Below, one piece after another: positions 1-12,454 of a stretch of DNA of 64,000 nt. Both the position numbers and the translations under genes were made by a program. The notes beneath the pieces are model-generated. The model was given only the letters and a program-made list of their open reading frames with translations. It was not told the origin of the DNA and ran no database searches. The stretch spans positions 310,001-374,000 of the forward strand of contig NW_027184063.1 of NCBI RefSeq assembly GCF_041296385.1. Reading direction: 5' to 3'. Source of the stretch: Aphelocoma coerulescens. Lineage: Eukaryota > Chordata > Aves > Passeriformes > Corvidae. How positions within the stretch are numbered: the first letter of the stretch is position 1; each line of letters begins with the position of its first letter.

Positions 1-2050
1 TTCTGTGGTGGTGTCACAGAGGAGCCAGGCTTCCTTGTAGTTCCCCAGCATCACAAAGGCTCTCCTGGGAGCCACGGGTCACAAAGCACCGTGGGCTCTG
101 TGCAGCCCCGCTGTGTCACAATGGCCGCTGGCTTCCAGGAGCCCCCGCAGTGTCCCAGTGGGCCTGTGGCTTTAGGAGTGGGTGGCTGGGAGTTGGTGCC
201 AGCGGCTGGGGGAGAAGCAGCAGGGACTGTGTGCGGACAGTGCCATGGCCACTTGTGTGGCCACTGGTGTCTCTGTGCCAGGCACAGCCGTGGTGTGTAA
301 CACCGGCTCCGGGTCCTTTGGCTGTGCAGGTGGCAGTCACGGCCTGGAGCAGGGCTGCTCCCGGAGGACAGCCTGGGGCAGGAGGCTGCTGGAGATTCAT
401 TCCACACACGCTGCAGCTCCTTGTCATGAGGTGCTCGGAGTGATTGGAAAGGCTGTTGGCAGCAGGCAGTTCTGTGGGTTCGAGCTGTGGAGCTGTCAGC
501 GGGAATGCAAAGGCCAAGCTGGTGAGCCTTTTGTCCTGGTGCCTTTAGTGTGTGAGCAGTCCCTGGTGCCGTTGTCTTTGGATCCTGAGTGTGGGAGAGG
601 CAAGGCTTAGGATGGTGTGTAGAGCTGAGAAGGAAAGTGCCGAGAGCAGCGTGTGTGCTGCTGCTTTGAGGGGTGCAGTTGAAGTTGTAGGCAGCAAGAG
701 CTTTCTCAGCTGGCCCTTTGGTGAGCTCTGCTTTTGCCAGATGGCTTCCATCTTACCCTCTTACCATCTTAGCCTCTCATTTTTGCATATCCCAAACCCC
801 CTTCCAAACATCCAGCAGCTGCTTGTAAAGAAGAAGTCCTAGAACAAAAAGCCAGTGCTGCCTTTCATAGCCCCTTTGCTGTCTATGAAGTTGAGGAAAG
901 AAGCTAGTGAGACGCACTTTCTTTCTCAACTCCATAGAGCGCATCCTTCTCTCAAGGTGGCAGAGTCCTTGGCGGAAGTGAAGCATCTGCAGCTGCAGTT
1001 CAGACTGAGAGATGTGCCAGGACAGGAAACATTTGCTGACCTTCCCTGTTCCCTGTGCGACATGATTCTCGCAGCCCAGTCACTTTCACACACCTTCGGT
1101 ATCCCTGAGTCCAAGCAGCTAAAGCTCACAGAGACAGAAGTGTCAGGAAGGAAAGCGTTGCAAAAGCACCCCCTTCTCTTATCAGCATATAAATTGTGCA
1201 CAACAGGCTGCGGCACCGAACCTTCCTTCTCAGATAGACATGCCATCACACTTTTCACTCTTGCAGCTCGGTTGAAAAGCTCCAGCAGCTGCTCCCGCAA
1301 TAGCAAAAGGTTCTAGAAGTGAAAGCCAGTTTGGGGCTGCACCTTCTCCTTGCCGCATGTAAGCCACACCAAACTCCCTGATGCACTCTGTCCTCCCCTT
1401 CTCAAAGGAGTAGACGGTGGCATCAGGACACACCTGTGTCCCAGCAGCTGGGTGCCCAGCCGGGAGCAGGAGCATGGCTGGGGCTGCTCCCAAAGTTGCC
1501 CCGCCCCAATGCCAGAGCCAGACATGGGCTGAGGGGGGGCTGGATCAGGCTTTATTGTCCAGCTGCATGCCAGGAGTGAGCACAAAATCTACCTGCATTC
1601 TCTGCAGCATGCCATCCTGGAGCAGAGCCATTGCCAAAGGAAGCCGTGAGCCCGTGACAAGCCAGTGCCGGAGTGGGATCCTAGCAGCACCTGTGGAAGC
1701 CGGGAGAGAGGAGCCCACCTGGAGCAGGTTCGTGCAGGATTAATCATCCTGTGGCTTCCCACCAGGGTCCTGTTGCTTCCAAAAGGCCCCACAGTGTCAC
1801 TGTGGCCCCTCGGTTCCACCAGGTTCCATAGCGTCACTGTGGTGCCCAGGGTTCCGTCAGCTTCGCCAGCATCCCCACAGTCTCCAGGGCTCCCCGAGCT
1901 TCTGTGGTGTCACAGTGGAGGCAGGGTTGCATCAGGTTCCATAGCATCAGCACGGTCTCCAGGGCTCCCTGAGCTTCTGTGGTGTCACAGTGGAGGCAGG
2001 GTTGCATCAGGTTCCATAGCATCACCACGGTCTCCAGGGCTCCCCTGAGC
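1..2050. repeat. Satellite unit 1 (2050 bp)
   Basis: Complete as defined by the landmark, with two internal 75/76-bp copies at 1900-2050. Its own left neighbour lies outside the window. Confidence 0.95.
1900..2050. repeat. 75/76-bp minisatellite nested in each satellite unit
   Basis: Starts of gagcttctgtggtgtcacag copies are 75 or 76 bp apart. Units carry 2, 2, 4, 0, 2, 4, 0, 2, 2, 2 and 2 copies. The block always sits just before the next unit. Given here for unit 1; equivalent blocks are at 3949-4100, 6000-6302, 10102-10252, 12152-12454, 16254-16404 and so on. Confidence 0.93.
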
Positions 2051-4100
2051 TTCTGTGGTGGTGTCACAGAGGAGCCAGGCTTCCTTGTAGTTCCCCAGCA
2101 TCACAAAGGCTCTCCTGGGAGCCACGGGTCACAAAGCACCGTGGGCTCTGTGCAGCCCCGCTGTGTCACAATGGCCGCTGGCTTCCAGGAGCCCCCGCAG
2201 TGTCCCAGTGGGCCCGTGGCTTTAGGAGTGGGTGGCTGGGAGTTGGTGCCAGCGGCTGGGGGAGAAGCAGCAGGGACTGTGTGCGGACAGTGCCATGGCC
2301 ACTTGTGTGGCCACTGGTGTCTCTGTGCCAGGCACAGCCGTGGTGTGTAACACCGGCTCCGGGTCCTTTGGCTGTGCAGGTGGCAGTCACGGCCTGGAGC
2401 AGGGCTGCTCCCGGGGGACAGCCTGGGGCAGGAGGCTGCTGGAGATTCATTCCCCACACGCTGCAGCTCCTTGTCATGAGGTGCTCGGAGTGATTGGAAA
2501 GGCTGTTGGCAGCAGGCAGTTCTGTGGGTTCGAGCTGTGGAGCTGTCAGCGGGAATGCAAAGGCCAAGCTGGTGAGCCTTTTGTCCTGGTGCCTTTAGTG
2601 TGTGAGCAGTCCCTGGTGCCGTTGTCTTTGGATCCTGAGTGTGGGAGAGGCAAGGCTTAGGATGGTGCGTAGAGCTGAGAAGGAAAGTGCCGAGAGCAGC
2701 GTGTGTGCTGCTGCTTTGAGGGGTGCAGTTGAAGTTGTAGGCAGCAAGAGCTTTCTCAGCTGGCCCTTTGGTGAGCTCTGCTTTTCCAGATGGCTTCCAT
2801 CTTACCCTCTTACCATCTTAGCCTCTCATTTTTGCATATCCCAAACCCCCTTCCAAACATCCAGCAGCTGCTTGTAAAGAAGAAGTCCTAGAACAAAAAG
2901 CCAGTGCTGCCTTTCATAGCCCCTTTGCTGTCTATGAAGTAGAGGAAAGAAGCTAGTGAGACGCACTTTCTTTCTCAACTCCATAGAGCGCATCCTTCTC
3001 TCAAGGTGGCAGAGTCCTTGGCGGAAGTGAAGCATCTGCAGCTGCAGTTCAGACTGAGAGATGTGCCAGGACAGGAAACATTTGCTGACCTTCCCTGTTC
3101 CCTGTGCGACATGATTCTCGCAGCCCAGTCACTTTCACACACCTTCGGTATCCCTGAGTCCAAGCAGCTAAAGCTCACAGAGACAGAAGTGTCAGGAAGG
3201 AAAACGTTGCAAAAGCACCCCCTTCTCTTATCAGCATATAAATTGTGCACAACAGGCTGCGGCACCGAACCTTCCTTCTCAGATAGACATGCCATCACAC
3301 TTTTCACTCTTGCAGCTCGGTTGAAAAGCTCCAGCAGCTGCTCCCGCAATAGCAAAAGGTTCTAGAAGTGAAAGCCAGTTCGGGGCTGCACCTTCTCCTT
3401 GCCGCATGTAAGCCACACCAAACTCCCTGATGCACTCTGTCCTCCCCTTCTCAAAGGAGTAGACGGTGGCATCAGGACACACCTGTGTCCCAGCAGCTGG
3501 GTGCCCAGCCGGGAGCAGGAGCATGGCTGGGGCTGCTCCCAAAGTTGCCCCGCCCCAATGCCAGAGCCAGACATGGGCTGAGGGGGGGCTGGATCAGGCT
3601 TTATTGTCCAGCTGCATGCCAGGAGTGAGCACAAAATCTACCTGCATTCTCTGCAGCATGCCATCCTGGAGCAGAGCCATTGCCAAAGGAAGCCGTGAGC
3701 CCGTGCCAAGCCAGTGCCGGAGTGGGATCCTAGCAGCACCTGTGGAAGCCGGGAGAGAGGAGCCCACCTGGAGCAGGTTCGTGCAGGATTAATCATCCTG
3801 TGGCTTCCCACCAGGGTCCTGTTGCTTCCAAAAGGCCCCACAGTGTCACTGTGGCCCCTCGGTTCCACCAGGTTCCATAGCGTCACTGTGGTGCCCAGGG
3901 TTCCGTCAGCTTCGCCAGCATCCCCACAGTCTCCAGGGCTCCCCGAGCTTCTGTGGTGTCACAGTGGAGGCAGGGTTGCATCAGGTTCCATAGCATCAGC
4001 ACGGTCTCCAGGGCTCCCCTGAGCTTCTGTGGTGTCACAGTGGAGGCAGGGTTGCATCAGGTTCCATAGCATCACCACGGTCTCCAGGGCTCCCCTGAGC
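2051..4100. repeat. Satellite unit 2 (2050 bp)
   Basis: Two internal 76-bp copies from 3949. Lacks one base in the gcttttccag stretch seen as gcttttgccag in unit 1, and has aaaacgttgc in place of aaagcgttgc. Confidence 0.95.
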
Positions 4101-6302
4101 TTCTGTGGTGGTGTCACAGAGGAGCCAGGCTTCCTTGTAGTTCCCCAGCATCACAAAGGCTCTCCTGGGAGCCACGGGTCACAAAGCACCGTGGGCTCTG
4201 TGCAGCCCCGCTGTGTCACAATGGCCGCTGGCTTCCAGGAGCCCCCGCAGTGTCCCAGTGGGCCCGTGGCTTTAGGAGTGGGTGGCTGGGAGTTGGTGCC
4301 AGCGGCTGGGGGAGAAGCAGCAGGGACTGTGTGCGGACAGTGCCATGGCCACTTGTGTGGCCACTGGTGTCTCTGTGCCAGGCACAGCCGTGGTGTGTAA
4401 CACCGGCTCCGGGTCCTTTGGCTGTGCAGGTGGCAGTCACGGCCTGGAGCAGGGCTGCTCCCGGAGGACAGCCTGGGGCAGGAGGCTGCTGGAGATTCAT
4501 TCCCCACGCGCTGCAGCTCCTTGTCATGAGGTGCTCGGAGTGATTGGAAAGGCTGTTGGCAGCAGGCAGTTCTGTGGGTTCGAGCTGTGGAGCTGTCAGC
4601 GGGAATGCAAAGGCCAAGCTGGTGAGCCTTTTGTCCTGGTGCCTTTAGTGTGTGAGCAGTCCCTGGTGCCGTTGTCTTTGGATCCTGAGTGTGGGAGAGG
4701 CAAGGCTTAGGATGGTGCGTAGAGCTGAGAAGGAAAGTGCCGAGAGCAGCGTGTGTGCTGCTGCTTTGAGGGGAGCAGTTGAAGTTGTAGGCAGCAAGAG
4801 CTTTCTCAGCTGGCCCTTTGGTGAGCTCTGCTTTTGCCAGATGGCTTCCATCTTACCCTCTTACCATCTTAGCCTCTCATTTTTGCATATCCCAAACCCC
4901 CTTCCAAACATCCAGCAGCTGCTTGTAAAGAAGAAGTCCTAGAACAAAAAGCCAGTGCTGCCTTTCATAGCCCCTTTGCTGTCTATGAACTAGAGGAAAG
5001 AAGCTAGTGAGACGCACTTTCTTTCTCAACTCCATAGAGCGCATCCTTCTCTCAAGGTGGCAGAGTCCTTGGCTGAAGTGAAGCATCTGCAGCTGCAGTT
5101 CAGACTGAGAGATGTGCCAGGACAGGAAACATTTGCTGACCTTCCCTGTTCCCTGTGCGACATGATTCTCGCAGCCCAGTCACTTTCACACACCTTCGGT
5201 ATCCCTGAGTCCAAGCAGCTAAAGCTCACAGAGACAGAAGTGTCAGGAAGGAAAGCGTTGCAAAAGCACCCCCTTCTCTTATCAGCATATAAATTGTGCA
5301 CAACAGGCTGCGGCACCGAACCTTCCTTCTCAGATAGACATGCCATCACACTTTTCACTCTTGCAGCTCGGTTGAAAAGCTCCAGCAGCTGCTCCCGCAA
5401 TAGCAAAAGGTTCTAGAAGTGAAAGCCAGTTTGGGGCTGCACCTTCTCCTTGCCGCATGTAAGCCACACCAAACTCCCTGATGCACTCTGTCCTCCCCTT
5501 CTCAAAGGAGTAGACGGTGGCATCAGGACACACCTGTGTCCCAGCAGCTGGGTGCCCAGCCGGGAGCAGGAGCATGGCTGGGGCTGCTCCCAAAGTTGCC
5601 CCGCCCCAATGCCAGAGCCAGACATGGGCTGAGGGGGGGCTGGATCAGGCTTTATTGTCCAGCTGCATGCCAGGAGTGAGCACAAAATCTACCTGCATTC
5701 TCTGCAGCATGCCATCCTGGAGCAGAGCCATTGCCAAAGGAAGCCGTGAGCCCGTGACAAGCCAGTGCCGGAGTGGGATCCTAGCAGCACCTGTGGAAGC
5801 CGGGAGAGAGGAGCCCACCTGGAGCAGGTTCGTGCAGGATTAATCATCCCGTGGCTTCCCACCAGGGTCCTGTTGCTTCCAAAAGGCCCCACAGTGTCAC
5901 TGTGGCCCCTCGGTTCCACCAGGTTCCATAGCGTCACTGTGGTGCCCAGGGTTCCGTCAGCTTCGCCAGCATCCCCACGGTCTGCAGAGCACCCCGAGCT
6001 TCTGTGGTGTCACAGTGGAGGCAGGGTTGCATCAGGTTCCATAGCGTCACCACGGTCTCCAGGGCTCCCTGAGCTTCTGTGGTGTCACAGTGGATGCAGG
6101 GTTGCATCAGGCTCCAAAGCATCACCACGGTCTCCAGGGCTCCCCTGAGCTTCTGTGGTGTCACAGTGGAGGCAGGGTTGCATCAGGTTCCATAGCATCA
6201 CCACGGTCTCCAGGGCTCCCCTGAGCTTCTGTGGTGTCACAGTGGAGGCAGGGTTGCATCAGGTTCCATAGCATCACCACGGTCTCCAGGGCTCCCCTGA
6301 GC
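4101..6302. repeat. Satellite unit 3 (2202 bp)
   Basis: Four internal copies starting at 6000, 6075, 6151 and 6227, which explains the extra 152 bp. The first internal copy is preceded by a diverged junction (tctgcagagcacc). Confidence 0.95.
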
Positions 6303-8201
6303 TCCTGTGGTGGTGTCACAGAGGAGCCAGGCTTCCTTGTAGTTCCCCAGCATCACAAAGGCTCTCCTGGGAGCCACGGGTCACAAAGCACCGTGGGCTC
6401 TGTGCAGCCCCGCTGTGTCACAATGGCCGCTGGCTTCCAGGAGCCCCCGCAGTGTCCCAGTGGGCCTGTGGCTTTAGGAGTGGGTGGCTGGGAGTTGGTG
6501 CCAGCGGCTGGGGGAGAAGCAGCAGGGACTGTGTGCGGACAGTGCCATGGCCACTTGTGTGGCCACTGGTGTCTCTGTGCCAGGCACAGCCGTGGTGTGT
6601 AACACCGGCTCCGGGTCCTTTGGCTGTGCAGGTGGCAGTCACGGCCTGGAGCAGGGCTGCTCCCGGGGGACAGCCTGGGGCAGGAGGCTGCTGGAGATTC
6701 ATTCCCCACACGCTGCAGCTCCTTGTCATGAGGTGCTCGGAGTGATTGGAAAGGCTGTTGGCAGCAGGCAGTTCTGTGGGTTCAAGCTGTGGAGCTGTCA
6801 GCGGGAATGCAAAGGCCAAGCTGGTGAGCCTTTTGTCCTGGTGCCTTTAGTGTGTGAGCAGTCCCTGGTGCCGTTGTCTTTGGATCCTGAGTGTGGGAGA
6901 GGCAAGGCTTAGGATGGTGCGTAGAGCTGAGAAGGAAAGTGCCGAGAGCAGCGTGTGTGCTGCTGCTTTGAGGGGTGCAGTTGAAGTTGTAGGCAGCAAG
7001 AGCTTTCTCAGCTGGCCCTTTTGTGAGCTCTGCTTTTCCAGATGGCTTCCATCTTACCCTCTTACCATCTTAGCCTCTCATTTTTGCATATCCCAAACCC
7101 CCTTCCAAACATCCAGCAGCTGCTTGTAAAGAAGAAGTCCTAGAACAAAAAGCCAGTGCTGCCTTTCATAGCCCCTTTGCTGTCTATGAAGTAGAGGAAA
7201 GAAGCTAGTGAGACGCACTTTCTTTCTCAACTCCATAGAGCGCATCCTTCTCTCAAGGTGGCAGAGTCCTTGGCGGAAGTGAAGCATCTGCAGCTGCAGT
7301 TCAGACTGAGAGATGTGCCAGGACAGGAAACATTTGCTGACCTTCCCTGTTCCCTGTGCGACATGATTCTCGCAGCCCAGTCACTTTCACACACCTTCGG
7401 TATCCCTGAGTCCAAGCAGCTAAAGCTCACAGAGACAGAAGTGTCAGGAAGGAAAACGTTCCAAAAGCACCCCCTTCTCTTATCAGCATATAAATTGTGC
7501 ACAACAGGCTGCGGCACCGAACCTTCCTTCTCAGATAGACATGCCATCACACTTTTCACTCTTGCAGCTCGGTTGAAAAGCTCCAGCAGCTGCTCCCGCA
7601 ATAGCAAAAGGTTCTAGAAGTGAAAGCCAGTTCGGGGCTGCACCTTCTCCTTGCCGCATGTAAGCCACACCAAACTCCCTGATGCACTCTGTCCTCCCCT
7701 TCTCAAAGGAGTAGACGGTGGCATCAGGACACACCTGTGTCCCAGCAGCTGGGTGCCCAGCCGGGAGCAGGAGCATGGCTGGGGCTGCTCCCAAAGTTGC
7801 CCCGCCCCAATGCCAGAGCCAGAAATGGGCTGAGGGGGGGCTGGATCAGGCTTTATTGTCCAGCTGCATGCCAGGAGTGAGCACAAAATCTACCTGCATT
7901 CTCTGCAGCATGCCATCCTGGAGCAGAGCCATTGCCAAAGGAAGCCGTGAGCCCGTGACAAGCCAGTGCCGGAGTGGGATCCTAGCAGCACCTGTGGAAG
8001 CTGGGAGAGAGGAGCCCACCTGGAGCAGGTTCGTGCAGGATTAATCATCCTGTGGCTTCCCACCAGGGTCCTGTTGCTTCCAAAAGGCCCCACAGTGTCA
8101 CTGTGGCCCCTCGGTTCCACCAGGTTCCATAGCGTCACTGTGGTGCCCAGGGTTCCGTCAGCTTCGCCAGCATCCCCACAGTCTCCAGGGCTCCCCTGAG
8201 C
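6303..8201. repeat. Satellite unit 4 (1899 bp)
   Basis: No internal 75/76-bp copies, so the flanks of the minisatellite abut directly near 8190. Carries the private ttcaagctgtgg and ttttgtgagctc variants. Confidence 0.95.
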
Positions 8202-10252
8202 TTCTGTGGTGGTGTCACAGAGGAGCCAGGCTTCCTTGTAGTTCCCCAGCATCACAAAGGCTCTGCTGGGAGCCACGGGTCACAAAGCACCGTGGGCTCT
8301 GTGCAGCCCCGCTGTGTCACAATGGCCGCTGGCTTCCACGAGCCCCCGCAGTGTCCCAGTGGGCCCGTGGCTTTAGGAGTGGGTGGCTGGGAGTTGGTGC
8401 CAGCGGCTGGGGGAGAAGCAGCAGGGACTGTGTGCGGACAGTGCCATGGCCACTTGTGTGGCCACTGGTGTCTCTGTGCCAGGCACAGCCGTGGTGTAGT
8501 AACACCGGCTCCGGGTCCTTTGGCTGTGCAGGTGGCAGTCACGGCCTGGAGCAGGGCTGCTCCCGGAGGACAGCCTGGGGCAGGAGGCTGCTGGAGATTC
8601 ATTCCCCACGCGCTGCAGCTCCTTGTCATGAGGTGCTCGGAGTGATTGGAAAGGCTGTTGGCAGCAGGCAGTTCTGTGGGTTCGAGCTGTGGAGCTGTCA
8701 GCGGGAATGCAAAGGCCAAGCTGGTGAGCCTTTTGTCCTGGTGCCTTTAGTGTGTGAGCAGTCCCTGGTGCCGTTGTCTTTGGATCCTGAGTGTGGGAGA
8801 GGCAAGGCTTAGGATGGTGCGTAGAGCTGAGAAGGAAAGTGCCGAGAGCAGCGTGTGTGCTGCTGCTTTGAGGGGTGCAGTTGAAGTTGTAGGCAGCAAG
8901 AGCTTTCTCAGCTGGCCCTTTGGTGAGCTCTGCTTTTGCCAGATGGCTTCCATCTTACCCTCTTACCATCTTAGCCTCTCATTTTTGCATATCCCAAACC
9001 CCCTTCCAAACATCCAGCAGCTGCTTGTAAAGAAGAAGTCCTAGAACAAAAAGCCAGTGCTGCCTTTCATAGCCCCTTTGCTGTCTATGAACTAGAGGAA
9101 AGAAGCTAGTGAGACGCACTTTCTTTCTCAACTCCGTAGAGCGCATCCTTCTCTCAAGGTGGCAGAGTCCTTGGCTGAAGTGAAGCATCTGCAGCTGCAG
9201 TTCAGACTGAGAGATGTGCCAGGACAGGAAACATTTGCTGACCTTCCCTGTTCCCTGTGCGACATGATTCTCGCAGCCCAGTCACTTTCACACACCTTCG
9301 GTATCCCTGAGTCCAAGCAGCTAAAGCTCACAGAGACAGAAGTGTCAGGAAGGAAAGCGTTGCAAAAGCACCCCCTTCTCTTATCAGCATATAAATTGTG
9401 CACAACAGGCTGCGGCACCGAACCTTCCTTCTCAGATAGACATGCCATCACACTTTTCACTCTTGCAGCTCAGTTGAAAAGCTCCAGCAGCTGCTCCCGC
9501 AATAGCAAAAGGTTCTAGAAGTGAAAGCCAGTTCGGGGCTGCACCTTCTCCTTGCCGCATGTAAGCCACACCAAACGCCCTGATGCACTCTGTCCTCCCC
9601 TTCTCAAAGGAGTAGTTGGTGGCATCAGGACACACCTGTGTCCCAGCAGCTGGGTGCCCAGCCGGGAGCAGGAGCAGGGCTGGGGCTGCTCCCAAAGTTG
9701 CCCCGCCCCAATGCCAGAGCCAGAAATGGGCTGAGGGGGGTCTGGATCAGGCTTTATTGTCCAGCTGCATGCCAGGAGTGAGCACAAAATCTACCTGCAT
9801 TCTCTGCAGCATGCCATCCTGGAGCAGAGCCATTGCCAAAGGAAGCCGTGAGCCCGTGACAAGCCAGTGCCGGAGTGGGATCCTAGCAGCACCTGTGGAA
9901 GCCGGGAGAGAGGAGCCCACCTGGAGCAGGTTCGTGCAGGATTAATCATCCCGTGGCTTCCCACCAGGGTCCTGTTGCTTCCAAAAGGCCCCACAGTGTC
10001 ACTGTGGCCCCTCGGTTCCACCAGGTTCCATAGCGTCACTGTGGTGCCCAGGGTTCCGTCAGCTTCGCCAGCATCCCCACAGTCTCCAGGGCTCCCCGAG
10101 CTTCTGTGGTGTCACAGTGGAGGCAGGGTTGCATCAGGTTCCATAGCATCACCACGGTCTCCAGGGCTCCCTGAGCTTCTGTGGTGTCACAGTGGAGGCA
10201 GGGTTGCATCAGGTTCCATAGCATCACCACGGTCTCCAGGGCTCCCCTGAGC
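8202..10252. repeat. Satellite unit 5 (2051 bp)
   Basis: Two internal copies (10102 and 10177). One inserted base makes ggtgtagtaac near 8496, which changes the local reading frames on both strands. Confidence 0.95.
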
Positions 10253-12454
10253 TTCTGTGGTGGTGTCACAGAGGAGCCAGGCTTCCTTGTAGTTCCCCAG
10301 CATCACAAAGGCTCTCCTGGGAGCCACGGGTCACAAAGCACCGTGGGCTCTGTGCAGCCCCGCTGTGTCACAATGGCCGCTGGCTTCCACGAGCCCCCGC
10401 AGTGTCCCAGTGGGCCCGTGGCTTTAGGAGTGGGTGGCTGGGAGTTGGTGCCAGCGGCTGGGGGAGAAGCAGCCGGGACTGTGTGCGGACAGTGCCATGG
10501 CCACTTGTGTGGCCACTGGTGTCTCTGTGCCAGGCACAGCCGTGGTGTGTAACACCGGCTCCGGGTCCTTTGGCTGTGCAGGTGGCAGTCACGGCCTGGA
10601 GCAGGGCTGCTCCCGGAGGACAGCCTGGGGCAGGAGGCTGCTGGAGATTCATTCCCCACGCGCTGCAGCTCCTTGTCATGAGGTGCTCGGAGTGATTGGA
10701 AAGGCTGTTGGCAGCAGGCAGTTCTGTGGGTTCGAGCTGTGGAGCTGTCAGCGGGAATGCAAAGGCCAAGCTGGTGAGCCTTTTGTCCTGGTGCCTTTAG
10801 TGTGTGAGCAGTCCCTGGTGCCGTTGTCTTTGGATCCTGAGTGTGGGAGAGGCAAGGCTTAGGATGGTGCGTAGAGCTGAGAAGGAAAGTGCCGAGAGCA
10901 GCGTGTGTGCTGCTGCTTTGAGGGGTGCAGTTGAAGTTGTAGGCAGCAAGAGCTTTCTCAGCTGGCCCTTTGGTGAGCTCTGCTTTTGCCAGATGGCTTC
11001 CATCTTACCCTCTTACCATCTTAGCCTCTCATTTTTGCATATCCCAAACCCCCTTCCAAACATCCAGCAGCTGCTTGTAAAGAAGAAGTCCTAGAACAAA
11101 AAGCCAGTGCTGCCTTTCATAGCCCCTTTGCTGTCTATGAACTAGAGGAAAGAAGCTAGTGAGACGCACTTTCTTTCTCAACTCCGTAGAGCGCATCCTT
11201 CTCTCAAGGTGGCAGAGTCCTTGGCTGAAGTGAAGCATCTGCAGCTGCAGTTCAGACTGAGAGATGTGCCAGGACAGGAAACATTTGCTGACCTTCCCTG
11301 TTCCCTGTGCGACATGATTCTCGCAGCCCAGTCACTTTCACACACCTTCGGTATCCCTGAGTCCAAGCAGCTAAAGCTCACAGAGACAGAAGTGTCAGGA
11401 AGGAAAGCGTTGCAAAAGCACCCCCTTCTCTTATCAGCATATAAATTGTGCACAACAGGCTGCGGCACCGAACCTTCCTTCTCAGATAGACATGCCATCA
11501 CACTTTTCACTCTTGCAGCTCGGTTGAAAAGCTCCAGCAGCTGCTCCCGCAATAGCAAAAGGTTCTAGAAGTGAAAGCCAGTTTGGGGCTGCACCTTCTC
11601 CTTGCCGCATGTAAGCCACACCAAACTCCCTGATGCACTCTGTCCTCCCCTTCTCAAAGGAGTAGACGGTGGCATCAGGACACACCTGTGTCCCAGCAGC
11701 TGGGTGCCCAGCCGGGAGCAGGAGCATGGCTGGGGCTGCTCCCAAAGTTGCCCCGCCCCAATGCCAGAGCCAGACATGGGCTGAGGGGGGGCTGGATCAG
11801 GCTTTATTGTCCAGCTGCATGCCAGGAGTGAGCACAAAATCTACCTGCATTCTCTGCAGCATGCCATCCTGGAGCAGAGCCATTGCCAAAGGAAGCCGTG
11901 AGCCCGTGACAAGCCAGTGCCGGAGTGGGATCCTAGCAGCACCTGTGGAAGCCGGGAGAGAGGAGCCCACCTGGAGCAGGTTCGTGCAGGATTAATCATC
12001 CCGTGGCTTCCCACCAGGGTCCTGTTGCTTCCAAAAGGCCCCACAGTGTCACTGTGGCCCCTCGGTTCCACCAGGTTCCATAGCGTCACTGTGGTGCCCA
12101 GGGTTCCGTCAGCTTCGCCAGCATCCCCACGGTCTGCAGAGCACCCCGAGCTTCTGTGGTGTCACAGTGGAGGCAGGGTTGCATCAGGTTCCATAGCGTC
12201 ACCACGGTCTCCAGGGCTCCCTGAGCTTCTGTGGTGTCACAGTGGATGCAGGGTTGCATCAGGCTCCAAAGCATCACCACGGTCTCCAGGGCTCCCCTGA
12301 GCTTCTGTGGTGTCACAGTGGAGGCAGGGTTGCATCAGGTTCCATAGCATCACCACGGTCTCCAGGGCTCCCCTGAGCTTCTGTGGTGTCACAGTGGAGG
12401 CAGGGTTGCATCAGGTTCCATAGCATCACCACGGTCTCCAGGGCTCCCCTGAGC
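10253..12454. repeat. Satellite unit 6 (2202 bp)
   Basis: Four internal copies (12152, 12227, 12303, 12379). The 5' kilobase carries agccggg, shared with the unit at 18455; the 3' part matches unit 3. Confidence 0.95.

Larger units (their letters stand above)
4101..10252. repeat. Higher-order repeat copy 1 (three units, 6152 bp)
   Basis: Units of 2202, 1899 and 2051 bp follow one another and the same triplet recurs immediately afterwards. Variants specific to each position recur 6152 bp downstream: ttcaagctgtgg and ttttgtgagctc in the 1899-bp unit, and the extra base in ggtgtagtaac in the third unit. The only differences I noticed between copies lie in roughly the first 950 bp. Confidence 0.93.

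Noticed and set aside
855..1316. Open frames of 119-153 codons recurring in every satellite unit
   Set aside because: Recurrence follows from near-identical units; frames overlap on both strands and show no domain.
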